From contig NZ_CAKZJO010000050.1 in NCBI RefSeq assembly GCF_936943645.1, positions 62,001 to 126,000 on the forward strand: DNA of 64,000 nt, given 5' to 3'. Positions 16,587-25,906 of the stretch are shown piece after piece. Source of the DNA: an uncultured Bradyrhizobium sp. (GTDB lineage Bacteria > Pseudomonadota > Alphaproteobacteria > Rhizobiales > Xanthobacteraceae). A program made the translations under genes and the position numbers. A model generated the notes under the pieces. The model worked only from the letters and a program-made list of their open reading frames with translations, ran no database searches and was not told the DNA's origin. Within the stretch, counting starts at the first letter, position 1. Each line of letters begins with the position of its first letter.

Positions 16587-16747
16587 GCTGCACCGCTCCT
16601 CGCTCGCAACGTTCAGCCTATCAAGATTCCAGCCCAATTAGATCAAAGCCATCGCGCCCGGTCCAAAGACCCATGCCCAATCCGGCTTGGGAAATTTGCC
16701 CGAGCTGCAATCCTGCCACACCCTGCAATTGGCAAGGCGCGGCGGCG

Positions 16748-16768
16748 TTGTTAGGCTGAGCCTATCAA
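16748..16768. promoter_or_regulatory. Palindrome TTG-T-TAGGCT-G-AGCCTA-T-CAA in a divergent promoter region
   Basis: Near-perfect 21-base inverted repeat (one mismatched pair) 18 bases before the histidine kinase start at 16786. Its right half AGCCTATCAA occurs again at 16615-16624, 29 bases before the ExbB-like gene that faces the other way. A shared binding site for one regulator is the simplest reading. Confidence 0.5.
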
Positions 16769-16785
16769 ACGTTGAGGGTGATCGC

Positions 16786-18156
16786 ATGCGCCTCGTGCTT
16801 CAGCTTGTCGCCCGTCTGCTGCTCATCGTGGCTCTGTGCCTGGGAGCTGCGACCGTATGGGCCACGTTCGACGCCTATCGCAGCGTCGACCGGGCGACTG
16901 CGGCCTCCGCGCAGCGGGTCGCACAGGCGCTTCAGGCCTTGTACTGGCATGAATTCTTGCTGCGCAGCAGCAGGACGCGCGAGCAGCTCCTGCCGGTTCC
17001 GGAATGGCGCACGCTGGAGACGATGAAGCTAATTTCGCCTGGCGTCTGCGTCGAGTTCCAGCCGGCCATCGCATTTGAGAAGCCGCTCTGCGGCCAGAGC
17101 GAGGGGCTGGGCAAGACCCCGCCGCGCTGGTTCGCATCGATCGTGCCGATCTTTCTCGGCAGCCACGCCGAAGTGGTGCGGCCGGTCAGCCCCCGCGCCG
17201 CCTCGGCCGGAACGGTGGTGGCGACGCCGGACGCCGCGGCCGCGATCTCGCTGGCCTGGGAGTACATCCTCAACGTGATCGACGTCGCGCTGTTGATGGC
17301 GGCGGCAATTGCGCTGCTGGCTTCGCTGGCGATCGCGCACGCGCTGGCACCGGCGCAGGCGATCGTGACCGCCTTGCAGCGCATGGCGCGCGGCCAGTAT
17401 CGCAGCAAGCTGCCAAGGTTCCGCTCCATGGAGCTGGCGATGATCGGCAACGCCGTCGGCGAGCTCGGCGGCCGGCTGGAGGAGGCCACCGAGCAGCGCG
17501 CGGCGCTGACACGGCGCCTGATCGAAATCCGCGACGACGAGCGCCGCGCCCTCGCCCGCGAGCTGCACGACGAGTTCGGACAAAACCTGTCCGCAATCCT
17601 TGCCTTCGCCAACACCATCGAGACCGCAAGCGCTAAAGACAGCAAGAACGATGGCATCGCACAGGATGCCCGCATGATCTCGCAGGCCACCCATCACCTG
17701 ATGGCCTCGCTGCGCGATGCGCTGAAGCGGCTGCGCAACCCCCTGCCCGAGGAGCTCGGCCTCGAGGCCAGCCTCGTCAATCTCGTCGACAGCTGGCGCT
17801 CGCAGAGCGCGGCACGGCCGACCATCCAGCTCGATCTCAGGGGCGACCTGACCGATGTGCGCGGGCCCGCGGCCACCACTGCCTATCGCGTGGCACAGGA
17901 ATGCCTGACCAACGCACTGCGTCACAGTGCAGCGCGCGAGATCTCCTTGCGGATCGAACGGCGAGCCGGGGAGGACGACGCCCTGCTGATCCGCGTCGAG
18001 GACGACGGCGGCGGCGATGCGGAGCGCGTCTCGCGATCGGCCGGCTTCGGCCTCACCGGCATCCGCGAGCGCGTTACGGCGGCCGGCGGTTCGCTGTCGA
18101 TCCTGCCCGCCCGCGGCGGCCTCAGCGTCGCCGCCACCATCCCGCTGGCCGCATGA
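16786..18156 (+). CDS. NarL-type sensor histidine kinase (HAMP, HisKA_3)
   Basis: 456 aa from ATG 16786, preceded by GAGGGTG; the frame is open further upstream but without a ribosome site. Helix at about 5-27, periplasmic sensor of about 125 residues, second helix at about 163-187, HAMP-like linker, then a HisKA_3 dimerisation domain with phosphoacceptor H261 (RALARELHDEFGQNL) and an ATPase domain with AQECLTNALRHS, VEDDGGG and GFGLTGIRERV. This class phosphorylates LuxR-type regulators, and one follows eight bases later. Divergent from the ExbB-like operon. Signal unknown. Confidence 0.92.
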   Translation: MRLVLQLVARLLLIVALCLGAATVWATFDAYRSVDRATAASAQRVAQALQALYWHEFLLRSSRTREQLLPVPEWRTLETMKLISPGVCVEFQPAIAFEKPLCGQSEGLGKTPPRWFASIVPIFLGSHAEVVRPVSPRAASAGTVVATPDAAAAISLAWEYILNVIDVALLMAAAIALLASLAIAHALAPAQAIVTALQRMARGQYRSKLPRFRSMELAMIGNAVGELGGRLEEATEQRAALTRRLIEIRDDERRALARELHDEFGQNLSAILAFANTIETASAKDSKNDGIAQDARMISQATHHLMASLRDALKRLRNPLPEELGLEASLVNLVDSWRSQSAARPTIQLDLRGDLTDVRGPAATTAYRVAQECLTNALRHSAAREISLRIERRAGEDDALLIRVEDDGGGDAERVSRSAGFGLTGIRERVTAAGGSLSILPARGGLSVAATIPLAA

Positions 18157-18163
18157 GGCCGGC

Positions 18164-18814
18164 ATGAGCGAAGTGGCGGCAACAGGCATCTCCGTGCTGC
18201 TGGTCGACGACCATCCGATCGTCCGGCAAGGCTACCGGCGCGTGCTGGAAAGCCAGGGCGATCTCCATGTCGTCGCGGAAGCCGACAATGCCGCGGACGC
18301 CTACGGCGCCTTCAAGACGCATGACCCTGACGTCGTCGTGCTCGATATCTCGATGCCGGGCGCGAGCGGGCTTGAGGCGATCCGCAACATCCGCGCGCGC
18401 AGCCCGCGGGCGCGCATCCTGGTTTTCACCATGCACAACGAGGCCGTGCTGGTGAAATCGGCGTTCAGCGCCGGCGCCAGCGGCTTCGTCACCAAGAGCA
18501 GCGAGCCGTCCGCCGTGGTCGGCGCCATCCGCGCCGTCGCCCGCGGCGAGCGCGCCATGAGCGACGACATCGCGCATATTCTGGCCGAGGACAGTCTGTC
18601 GGCGGGTTCAGTGCTGGATCAACTGGGCGAACGCGAAATCGAGATCCTGCGCCAGTTCGCCGGTGGCGCCACCACCGAGCAGATCGCGGCGCACCTCAAT
18701 CTCAGTGTGAAGACGGTGCAGAACTATCACTATCTGATCAAGACCAAGACCGGCGCCCGCACCGATGCGCAGCTGGTACGGCTCGCCGCAACCTGCGGGC
18801 TGACGAGGATTTAG
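18164..18814 (+). CDS. NarL/FixJ-type response regulator
   Basis: 216 aa from ATG 18164, eight bases after the kinase stop. Receiver domain with acidic pair D15-D16 (LLVDDHP), phosphoacceptor D61 (VVVLDISMPG), and lysine in FVTKSS; a LuxR-type helix-turn-helix fills the C-terminus (LGEREIEILRQFAGGATTEQIAAHL, NLSVKTVQNY). DNA-binding partner of the adjacent kinase. The palindrome 16748-16768 in the shared promoter region is a plausible target. The helix-turn-helix has VQNYHYLIKTK rather than the usual VxxHxxxIxxKL. Confidence 0.93.
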   Translation: MSEVAATGISVLLVDDHPIVRQGYRRVLESQGDLHVVAEADNAADAYGAFKTHDPDVVVLDISMPGASGLEAIRNIRARSPRARILVFTMHNEAVLVKSAFSAGASGFVTKSSEPSAVVGAIRAVARGERAMSDDIAHILAEDSLSAGSVLDQLGEREIEILRQFAGGATTEQIAAHLNLSVKTVQNYHYLIKTKTGARTDAQLVRLAATCGLTRI

Positions 18815-18873
18815 CAGCAGGCTTGCTGCATTGCTTCGAATGACCTGAAATTTCTCAATCTGCCGCGTGAATT

Positions 18874-18899
18874 GGAACAGAGCCTATTCCGTACCGGTT
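18874..18899 (+). promoter_or_regulatory. Probable sigma-EcfG promoter (imperfect -10)
   Basis: GGAAC at 18874-18878 and GGTT at 18896-18899 with 17 bases between, against the consensus GGAAC-N16/17-CGTT. Only the first base of the -10 element differs. It lies about 27 bases before the ATG at 18927 and just before the ribosome site GAAGGAG. Confidence 0.45.
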
Positions 18900-18926
18900 A
18901 GCAGCAGAGCGAAGGAGTACAGGGTC

Positions 18927-19223
18927 ATGAGTAAGGGTCATCACAAGGCAGTCGTCGCCCCCTCGATCATCACCGTCGGCGAGCTCATCGACGAGCTCTG
19001 CCGCCTGCCGGATACCGCGATCGTCCATTTCCGCTGCCCCATGCTCGGTCAGGAGCTGGCCTTCGAGCGTCTTCGAAAGCGGTCGAAGGACGACGTCGAG
19101 ATCGCGATCAATGCCTATCCGGAGAGTCCGCCGGTCGTCCCGTCATCAGACGGCGCTTTCCGCGCACGAAAGCCTTCGCCGTCGCTCGGCGACGGCGCCC
19201 TGCTTCACAAAGCGAGAGGTTGA
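18927..19223 (+). CDS. Small conserved-looking hypothetical protein
   Basis: 98 aa from ATG 18927 with GAAGGAG upstream; a longer in-frame reading starts inside the promoter and is less likely. The core VAPSIITVGELIDELCRLPD, then AIVHFRCPMLGQELAFERLR, looks like a small folded domain of about 65 residues with a disordered tail. Family not recognised. A GGAAC-type promoter points to expression under general stress. Confidence 0.6.
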   Translation: MSKGHHKAVVAPSIITVGELIDELCRLPDTAIVHFRCPMLGQELAFERLRKRSKDDVEIAINAYPESPPVVPSSDGAFRARKPSPSLGDGALLHKARG

Positions 19224-19255
19224 TCGGGCTCGGCGTATCGAACGGCGTCGGCGGC

Positions 19256-19843
19256 CTAGCAGACTTTCAATCCGCGCAGCACCAGCGCCAGGGTCGCATC
19301 GACGCGCGCCGGCAGATCGGCGTCCTTCCACTCGTCGGCATGGGCCGGATGATGGAAACGGCTGGTGGCATCGAAAATCGCACGCGCCGTCACCTTGGCG
19401 TCGGCGACACTGAACTCGCCCTGCTTGACGCCGTCGGCCAGGATCGCCGCGATCTGGTCGATCATGGTGTCCTTGTGGCACTTCACGGCCGCACAGGCTT
19501 CGCGTGCCAGTGTCAGATAGGTTTCGAACATTTCGGGATCGTCAAGCACGCGCGAACGCTTGGCGGCGAACAGCGTGCGCAGCCAGCGGTCGAGCCTGTC
19601 GGCCGCCGGGCCCTGCTCCCTGGCGATCGCCAGGAGTGGCGCATCGATGCGATCAAGCCAGCGTTTGGCAACGGCCTCGCGCAGCGAGGCCTTGCTCGGG
19701 AAATGGCGGTAGACGCTGCCGTGGCTCACATCGAGCGCACGGGCCACGTCGACCACGGTGGCCTTGGCAAGCCCAAAGCGCCTGAGCACGTCCTCGGTGA
19801 CTTCGAGGATCCGCTCCGGCGTCAAGACAACGGCTTCATTCAT
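19256..19843 (-). CDS. TetR/AcrR-family transcriptional regulator
   Basis: 195 aa. N-terminal helix-turn-helix is typical: ILEVTEDVLRRFGLAKATVVDVARALDVSHGSVYRHFPSKASLREAV split over about residues 12-58. The C-terminal ligand domain (RLDRWLRTLFAAKRSRVLDD) resembles TetR_C groups that bind hydrophobic effectors. About 335 bases upstream on the same strand lies a sigma70-like promoter whose -35 is embedded in a palindrome, a good candidate for its own operator, with a 33-aa ORF in between. Confidence 0.9.
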   Translation of the reverse strand: MNEAVVLTPERILEVTEDVLRRFGLAKATVVDVARALDVSHGSVYRHFPSKASLREAVAKRWLDRIDAPLLAIAREQGPAADRLDRWLRTLFAAKRSRVLDDPEMFETYLTLAREACAAVKCHKDTMIDQIAAILADGVKQGEFSVADAKVTARAIFDATSRFHHPAHADEWKDADLPARVDATLALVLRGLKVC

Positions 19844-19936
19844 GCCAGCACCATGTTCCCGTTCAGGGCTCAGTTACTCCGGCAGTAGGGCTGCTTCCGA
19901 AGCGCCCGTAGCCGGTCGGTTCGGAAAGCCTATGCC

Positions 19937-20038
19937 TTAATGAGGCAGTTTTGCAGCCTGCGCCGCGATCTGGCGCGCCACCAGCAAATTGAGCCAATGC
20001 CCAATCACGCCGGTAAAATTGAGGATTTCGGTCGTCAT
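19937..20038 (-). CDS. Possible 33-residue peptide
   Basis: Reads MTTEILNFTGVIGHWLNLLV followed by ARQIAAQAAKLPH: an amphipathic/hydrophobic helix with a short polar tail. ATG at 20038 is preceded by GGAG at ten bases. It lies about 125 bases downstream of a strong promoter/operator and 94 bases upstream of the TetR gene on the same strand. Too short for certainty; could be a leader peptide or a small membrane protein. Confidence 0.4.
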   Translation of the reverse strand: MTTEILNFTGVIGHWLNLLVARQIAAQAAKLPH

Positions 20039-20406
20039 CGTCTTAAGTCTCCATTCGTCCGCGGGTCCCCGTTCTTCAATCCGCCCTTCGAACCGAGCTT
20101 GGCTCTGATGTCGGGCTCCCCGGGGCTTGTCGCGGGACGCCCAATCGGAGCATCCAGAGACAAGTATACACATCTCGATGACAGATTTCAATATCTGTCA
20201 GTCAATGATCCGTGATTGACAGTTAATATTTGCGGCCAAGTCTATGCCCCCTTGCCAGCCGGCCGGTGGATAGCTCGGCGATCCCACTCTCCCGGGGCCC
20301 AGACCGTTTGTTTCGCCCTGCCTGCTCTGTTAAATCACGGCGTAAAAAGCATTTTGGCCGGCGCTTCCCCTTTCGGACCGCCCGCCCACCTTCCTGGAGC
20401 CGTCAG
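20039..20406. other. 368-base intergenic region between the 33-aa ORF and purB
   Basis: Holds a leftward promoter/operator (20163-20220) and, on the plus strand, TTGACA at 20216-20221, a possible -35 of the purB promoter, though I see no convincing -10. The rest up to the purB ribosome site (GGAG before 20407) shows no gene or strong structure. Confidence 0.5.
20163..20220 (-). promoter_or_regulatory. Sigma70-type promoter overlapped by two inverted repeats (probable TetR operator)
   Basis: On the minus strand TTGAAA (20191-20186) and TATACT (20168-20163) are spaced by exactly 17 bases. The -35 lies in the centre of the perfect palindrome TGACAGAT-N6-ATCTGTCA (20179-20200), and a second repeat GTCAAT-N8-ATTGAC (20201-20220) abuts it. 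A repressor bound here would block the promoter. It reads toward the 33-aa ORF and the TetR gene. Confidence 0.6.
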
Positions 20407-21714
<1,308 letters not shown>

Positions 21715-21774
21715 GCACCGCTTGCGTCGCCCGGGAGCCGCGCATGCGGCTGCCGGGGTACGTGCGATGGCGGT

Positions 21775-22269
21775 CTATAGCCGCTTCTGCAGCCATTTCA
21801 CCAGCGCAGGGCTGCCGATGGCGGCAGTGCTGAAGGCGCACATGTTGCCGTCGACATAGCCCGCGCGGCCGCGCCCCTGGACGTAGCGTTTGCTGAAGAA
21901 GAAAGTGTGCAGCTTGTTGCCGGCCTCATCGAGGAAGACCAGCTGCCAACGCAGATCGGGCTGGTAGGACAACCGTGCCGGCGTCAGCGCATTGACCGCT
22001 GCCGCCAATTCAGTCGCATCGCGCGGGTTCATGACCAGCGTCTTGCGTTCGCTCGAATAGCTCGCAAAGTGCTCGGGCGAAATCGGAATGCTGGCGAGCA
22101 GGCGATCGGAGATTTTCAGAAGGTCGATCCGTTTGATCTGACCCGCCTGGATCTTCTGGCTGACCGATGCGATCGCGGCCGTTGCGGAGCCGATATCGCA
22201 GGCAAGGGCCGGGCTGGCCATGAGCGCGAGGCAGGCCGCCAGCACCAGACTATTGCGTCCAAACTTCAT
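21775..22269 (-). CDS. Exported hypothetical protein
   Basis: 164 aa with a clear Sec signal peptide (NSLVLAACLALMASPALA, cleavage before CD). Mature part: helical segment with repeated IQAGQIKRIDLLKISDRLL, then RYVQGRGRAGYVDGNMCAFS near the C-terminus; two cysteines could pair in the periplasm. Family not recognised. Convergent with purB. Confidence 0.65.
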   Translation of the reverse strand: MKFGRNSLVLAACLALMASPALACDIGSATAAIASVSQKIQAGQIKRIDLLKISDRLLASIPISPEHFASYSSERKTLVMNPRDATELAAAVNALTPARLSYQPDLRWQLVFLDEAGNKLHTFFFSKRYVQGRGRAGYVDGNMCAFSTAAIGSPALVKWLQKRL

Positions 22270-22413
22270 GGCTTGCCCCGTCCCCTATTGCGGCCTCATC
22301 TTATAGTCGCCGAACGTCACCGCGAAAGCCCGGCGACCATTTGCGGACCGCGATGGCGCGGAGTACGCTTGCCGTCGTCGCCCCTGCAAACACAGAAGAA
22401 ACGGACCCTTCCC

Positions 22414-23583
22414 ATGCCCATCGTCAACCGCGTTGCCGCCCTCTCCGACGAAATGGCCGCCTGGCGCCATGACTTCCACGAGAACCCGGAATTGCTCTAC
22501 GAAGTCCACCGCACCGCCGGCATCGTCGCCGACAAGCTGCGCGAGTTCGGCTGCGACGAGGTGGTGACGGGCATCGGCCGCACCGGCGTGGTCGGCGTGA
22601 TCCGCGGCCGCAAGTCGGCATCCGGCAAGACCATTGGGCTCCGCGCCGACATGGACGCCCTGCCGATCATGGAGACCTCAGGCGTGCCTTACGCCTCGAA
22701 AGTCCCCGGCAAGATGCACGCCTGCGGCCATGACGGCCACACCGCGATGCTGCTGGGGGCCGCCAAATATCTCGCAGAGACGCGCAATTTCGACGGCACC
22801 GCGATCATGATCTTCCAGCCCGCCGAGGAAGGCGGCGGCGGCGGCAAGGCCATGGTCGAGGACGGGCTGATGACGCGCTGGAACATCCAGGAGGTCTACG
22901 GCATGCACAACATGCCCGGCCTGCCCGAAGGCCATTTCGCCACGACCCCCGGCGCGATGCTCGCCTCCTCCGACAACATCCAGATCACGGTCCACGGCAA
23001 GGGCGGCCATGCCGGCGCCGGCCCGCACAAATCGGTCGACAGCGTGCTGATCGGCTCGCAGATCGTGAATGCATTGCAATCGATCGTGGCGCGCAACGTC
23101 GATCCGCTGAAGTCGGCGGTCATCTCGATCACGCAATTCCATTCCGGCACGGCCTTCAACATCATCCCGGAGGTCGCCGAGCTCGGCGGCACCGTGCGCA
23201 CGCTCGACCCCGAAGTGCGCGATCTCGTCGAGCGCCGCATCGGTGAAGTCGCCGACAGCGTCGCCCGCGCCTATGGCGGCTCGGCCGAGACGAAATACAC
23301 GCGGATGTATCCGGTGACCATGAACCATGCGCGCGAGGCCGGCCTTGCCGCCGACGTCGCCCGCGACATCGTCGGCACTGAGCGCGTCAACGACAAGTTC
23401 ATCCCGATGATGGGCGCCGAGGATTTCTCCTTCATGCTGGAAGCGCGCCCCGGCGCGATGGTGCTGGTCGGCATGGGCGACGGCAACGAATGCCACCACC
23501 CGGCCTACGTCTTCAACGACAACATCCTGGGTCACGGCGCCTCGTTCTGGGTGCGCATGATCGAGACGCGGATGCCGGCGTAG
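22414..23583 (+). CDS. M20-family amidohydrolase (hippurate/N-acyl-amino acid hydrolase type)
   Basis: 389-aa metal-dependent amidohydrolase. Start at ATG 22414; the longer frame upstream is not coding. Family motifs: WRHDFHENPELLYE, GLRADMDALPI, KMHACGHDGHTAMLLGAA with metal-binding Cys/His, FQPAEEGGGGGKAM, YGMHNMPGLPEG, and C-terminal MGAEDFSFM with HHPAY. This group (HipO, AmaA, IAA-amino acid hydrolases) removes acyl groups from amino acids; the exact substrate cannot be assigned. Cytoplasmic. Confidence 0.92.
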   Translation: MPIVNRVAALSDEMAAWRHDFHENPELLYEVHRTAGIVADKLREFGCDEVVTGIGRTGVVGVIRGRKSASGKTIGLRADMDALPIMETSGVPYASKVPGKMHACGHDGHTAMLLGAAKYLAETRNFDGTAIMIFQPAEEGGGGGKAMVEDGLMTRWNIQEVYGMHNMPGLPEGHFATTPGAMLASSDNIQITVHGKGGHAGAGPHKSVDSVLIGSQIVNALQSIVARNVDPLKSAVISITQFHSGTAFNIIPEVAELGGTVRTLDPEVRDLVERRIGEVADSVARAYGGSAETKYTRMYPVTMNHAREAGLAADVARDIVGTERVNDKFIPMMGAEDFSFMLEARPGAMVLVGMGDGNECHHPAYVFNDNILGHGASFWVRMIETRMPA

Positions 23584-23600
23584 ACAATATGTGAGGCGCA

Positions 23601-23648
23601 GATCTCGTAGGGTGGGCACGGCGCGTTGCGCCTTTGCCCACCCGACGA
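23601..23648. repeat. Palindromic intergenic repeat (GTAGGGTGGGCA family)
   Basis: GGTGGGCA at 23611-23618 pairs with TGCCCACC at 23636-23643; the left flank GATCTCGTAGGGTGGGCA recurs on the other strand at 62618-62637. Sits in the 165-base gap between two convergent genes. Confidence 0.6.
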
Positions 23649-23748
23649 ATGTGCTGCTCGTTGCCCGGGTGAGCAAAAGCGCCCCCGCGCACAGCTGGAT
23701 TGCCGGGTACTGCTTCCGGCCATCCGGGCCACCATCGGGTAAAAGCAG

Positions 23749-25656
23749 CTACGCCTGCACCACCTCGTGCCGCATCACGAACGGCGCGAGCAGCTTGTGC
23801 ACCTCGCCGGCAACCGCATCGCGCTGGTCCGCCGGCAGGCCGGCAAGCGTAACGGTTGCGATCGACCCGTGGCTGCCATGGGCGCCGACCTTGACCTTGC
23901 AATCGATGCCGCGCTCGACCAGCGGCGTGAGCACCTTGGTGAACACACGCTCGGCCGCGTCCCAGCGCAGCTGCGGCTTGAACACCTTGCCGACGCCCGT
24001 CACCGGCATCGGGTCGATCGGAATGACCTGCACCGGAACAGCGGCGCGCTCCGGCGTACGCTCGCGCACCCACGTCTCCAATTCGCCCGGCTCGACGGTC
24101 GCGCCGGGTTTCAACTGCACGTAACCAACCGGCAGTTCGCCTGCGTAGGCGTCGGGCTGACCGACCACGGCGGCAAAGCCGACCGCGGGGTGGCGGAACA
24201 TGATCTCCTCGATCGGGGCCGGGTCGATGTTGTGGCCGCCGCGGATCACGAGGTCCTTGGCGCGGCCGGTGATCCAGAGATAGCCGTCGGCATCGAGGCG
24301 GCCGAGATCGCCGGAATTGACCCAGACCTCGTCGACGAAGGCACCCTTGTTGTGCTCGTCGTTGAGATAGCCGCCGAACACGCCGGGTCCGGCCATGATG
24401 ACGACACCGATTTCGTCAGGCTTGCAGTCGCGGATCAGGCGGCCGTCGGCATCGAGTTGCACGATGCGCACGCGCGCGTAGGGCATGGGCAGGCCGACCG
24501 AGCCGAGCCGGATCGGCCGGCCCGGATAGGCGAGCGTGTGCACGCTCGATGTCTCGGTCATGCCGTAGACTTCGACCACCGACAGCTTGAGCTTGTCCTG
24601 GATCGCCGAGCCGACCGCTACGGGGATCGCCGAGCCGCCACCGGCGGCATATTTCAGGCTGGAGATGTCGGCATTACCCGGCGGGACTGCCAGCGTCGCG
24701 GCGAGCACCGTCGGCACGCTCGACAGCGCCTCGGGCTTGAAGCGCTCGACCAGTCCCCAGATGTTCTTCACCGCATTCGGATTGCGCCAGCCGCTCGGCG
24801 ACAGCACGACCAGTGAGCCGCCGCTCGACAGCGTCAGCAGCACCTGCGTCAGCGATCCCCCGACGTGAAACAGCGGCATGCCGAACAGCAGGTTCGAACC
24901 GGGCTTGGACTTCAGCAGCAGATTGAGCGCCCAGGCCTGGTAAACCTGATTGGTGTGAGTATGCCGCACCAGCTTCGGCGTGCCGGTGGTGCCGCCGGTA
25001 TGGAAATAGGCGGCGATGTCGCTGCCGAGAATCTTGCGCCCGCTGATAAGCCGATCCGACGGCTGCTGCTTGATCAGATCATTGAAGGCGAAGACGCCCT
25101 TGTCCGGATCGCCGCCGCCGAACACCTGCACGATTGCCTTGAGGTGCTTCAGTTGCGGGCGGATCTGCTCGACCTTCTGCCAGATATCGGTGCCGGGCAT
25201 TGGGCCGAGGGCGACCAGGATCTTGGTGTTCGCAGCCTCCAGGATCTCCGCGATCTGGTGCGGCTCCAGCAGCGGATTGACGGGATTGGCGATGCCTGCC
25301 GCCTCCGCGCCGAACAGCGTCACGAAGGCATCGGGCACCAGCGGCAGCATGAAGCTGATGACGTCGCCCTTCTCCGCGCCGAGCGCGTGAAACATGTTGG
25401 CGGCCTGCGTGACGCGCGCGATGAAATCGCGGTACGTGACAACCTGCGGCGTGTCGGCGGGATCGGCGTTCTGCAGAAACTGGATCGCCGCCCCATCAGG
25501 ATTGCGCGCCGCACCCAATTTGATCGCGTCGTAGGTGCTCTCGGCCGCAATGCGCTCCGCGTAAGGGACCTGCTCGATAGCGCGGACTTCCGCGTCCGTC
25601 AACAGATCCGGATAGTCGTTGCCGATGAGCCGATCGAGCGCGTGGATGCCCGCCAT
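23749..25656 (-). CDS. Acyl-CoA synthetase (AMP-forming)
   Basis: 635-aa adenylate-forming enzyme that activates a carboxylic acid to its CoA ester. Start at ATG 25656 with GGAGG upstream. P-loop HTGGTTGTPKLVRHTH at about residue 200, YGMTETSS at about 345, SGDLGRLDADGYLWITGRAKDLV at about 450 and GGHNIDPAPIEE after it. The catalytic C-terminal lysine is probably K in GVGKVFKPQLR (about 560), followed by an unusual 70-residue tail. Substrate class (medium/long chain or aryl) is not evident. Confidence 0.9.
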   Translation of the reverse strand: MAGIHALDRLIGNDYPDLLTDAEVRAIEQVPYAERIAAESTYDAIKLGAARNPDGAAIQFLQNADPADTPQVVTYRDFIARVTQAANMFHALGAEKGDVISFMLPLVPDAFVTLFGAEAAGIANPVNPLLEPHQIAEILEAANTKILVALGPMPGTDIWQKVEQIRPQLKHLKAIVQVFGGGDPDKGVFAFNDLIKQQPSDRLISGRKILGSDIAAYFHTGGTTGTPKLVRHTHTNQVYQAWALNLLLKSKPGSNLLFGMPLFHVGGSLTQVLLTLSSGGSLVVLSPSGWRNPNAVKNIWGLVERFKPEALSSVPTVLAATLAVPPGNADISSLKYAAGGGSAIPVAVGSAIQDKLKLSVVEVYGMTETSSVHTLAYPGRPIRLGSVGLPMPYARVRIVQLDADGRLIRDCKPDEIGVVIMAGPGVFGGYLNDEHNKGAFVDEVWVNSGDLGRLDADGYLWITGRAKDLVIRGGHNIDPAPIEEIMFRHPAVGFAAVVGQPDAYAGELPVGYVQLKPGATVEPGELETWVRERTPERAAVPVQVIPIDPMPVTGVGKVFKPQLRWDAAERVFTKVLTPLVERGIDCKVKVGAHGSHGSIATVTLAGLPADQRDAVAGEVHKLLAPFVMRHEVVQA

Positions 25657-25906
25657 GGAATTCCGTCCTCCCTCAGATGCAAATCCCGGCCGCCCTGTCT
25701 TTTGACATTTTTGGTTCGGCGAGGTCTCGACCGATGGCCGGCCGAGCGGAAACAGAATGATGGATGATCGAGCGTTCGTCCATGGCCCAGCGGCCGTGGC
25801 GATCAAACTCGCCCGAGAGGCCATTGAACCTCCGCGCCCGGTTCGGGGACCAAGAACAGGCATCGGATTCGCCTGGCAGCGTCCTGCCGCAAGACTCGAG
25901 GTGATC

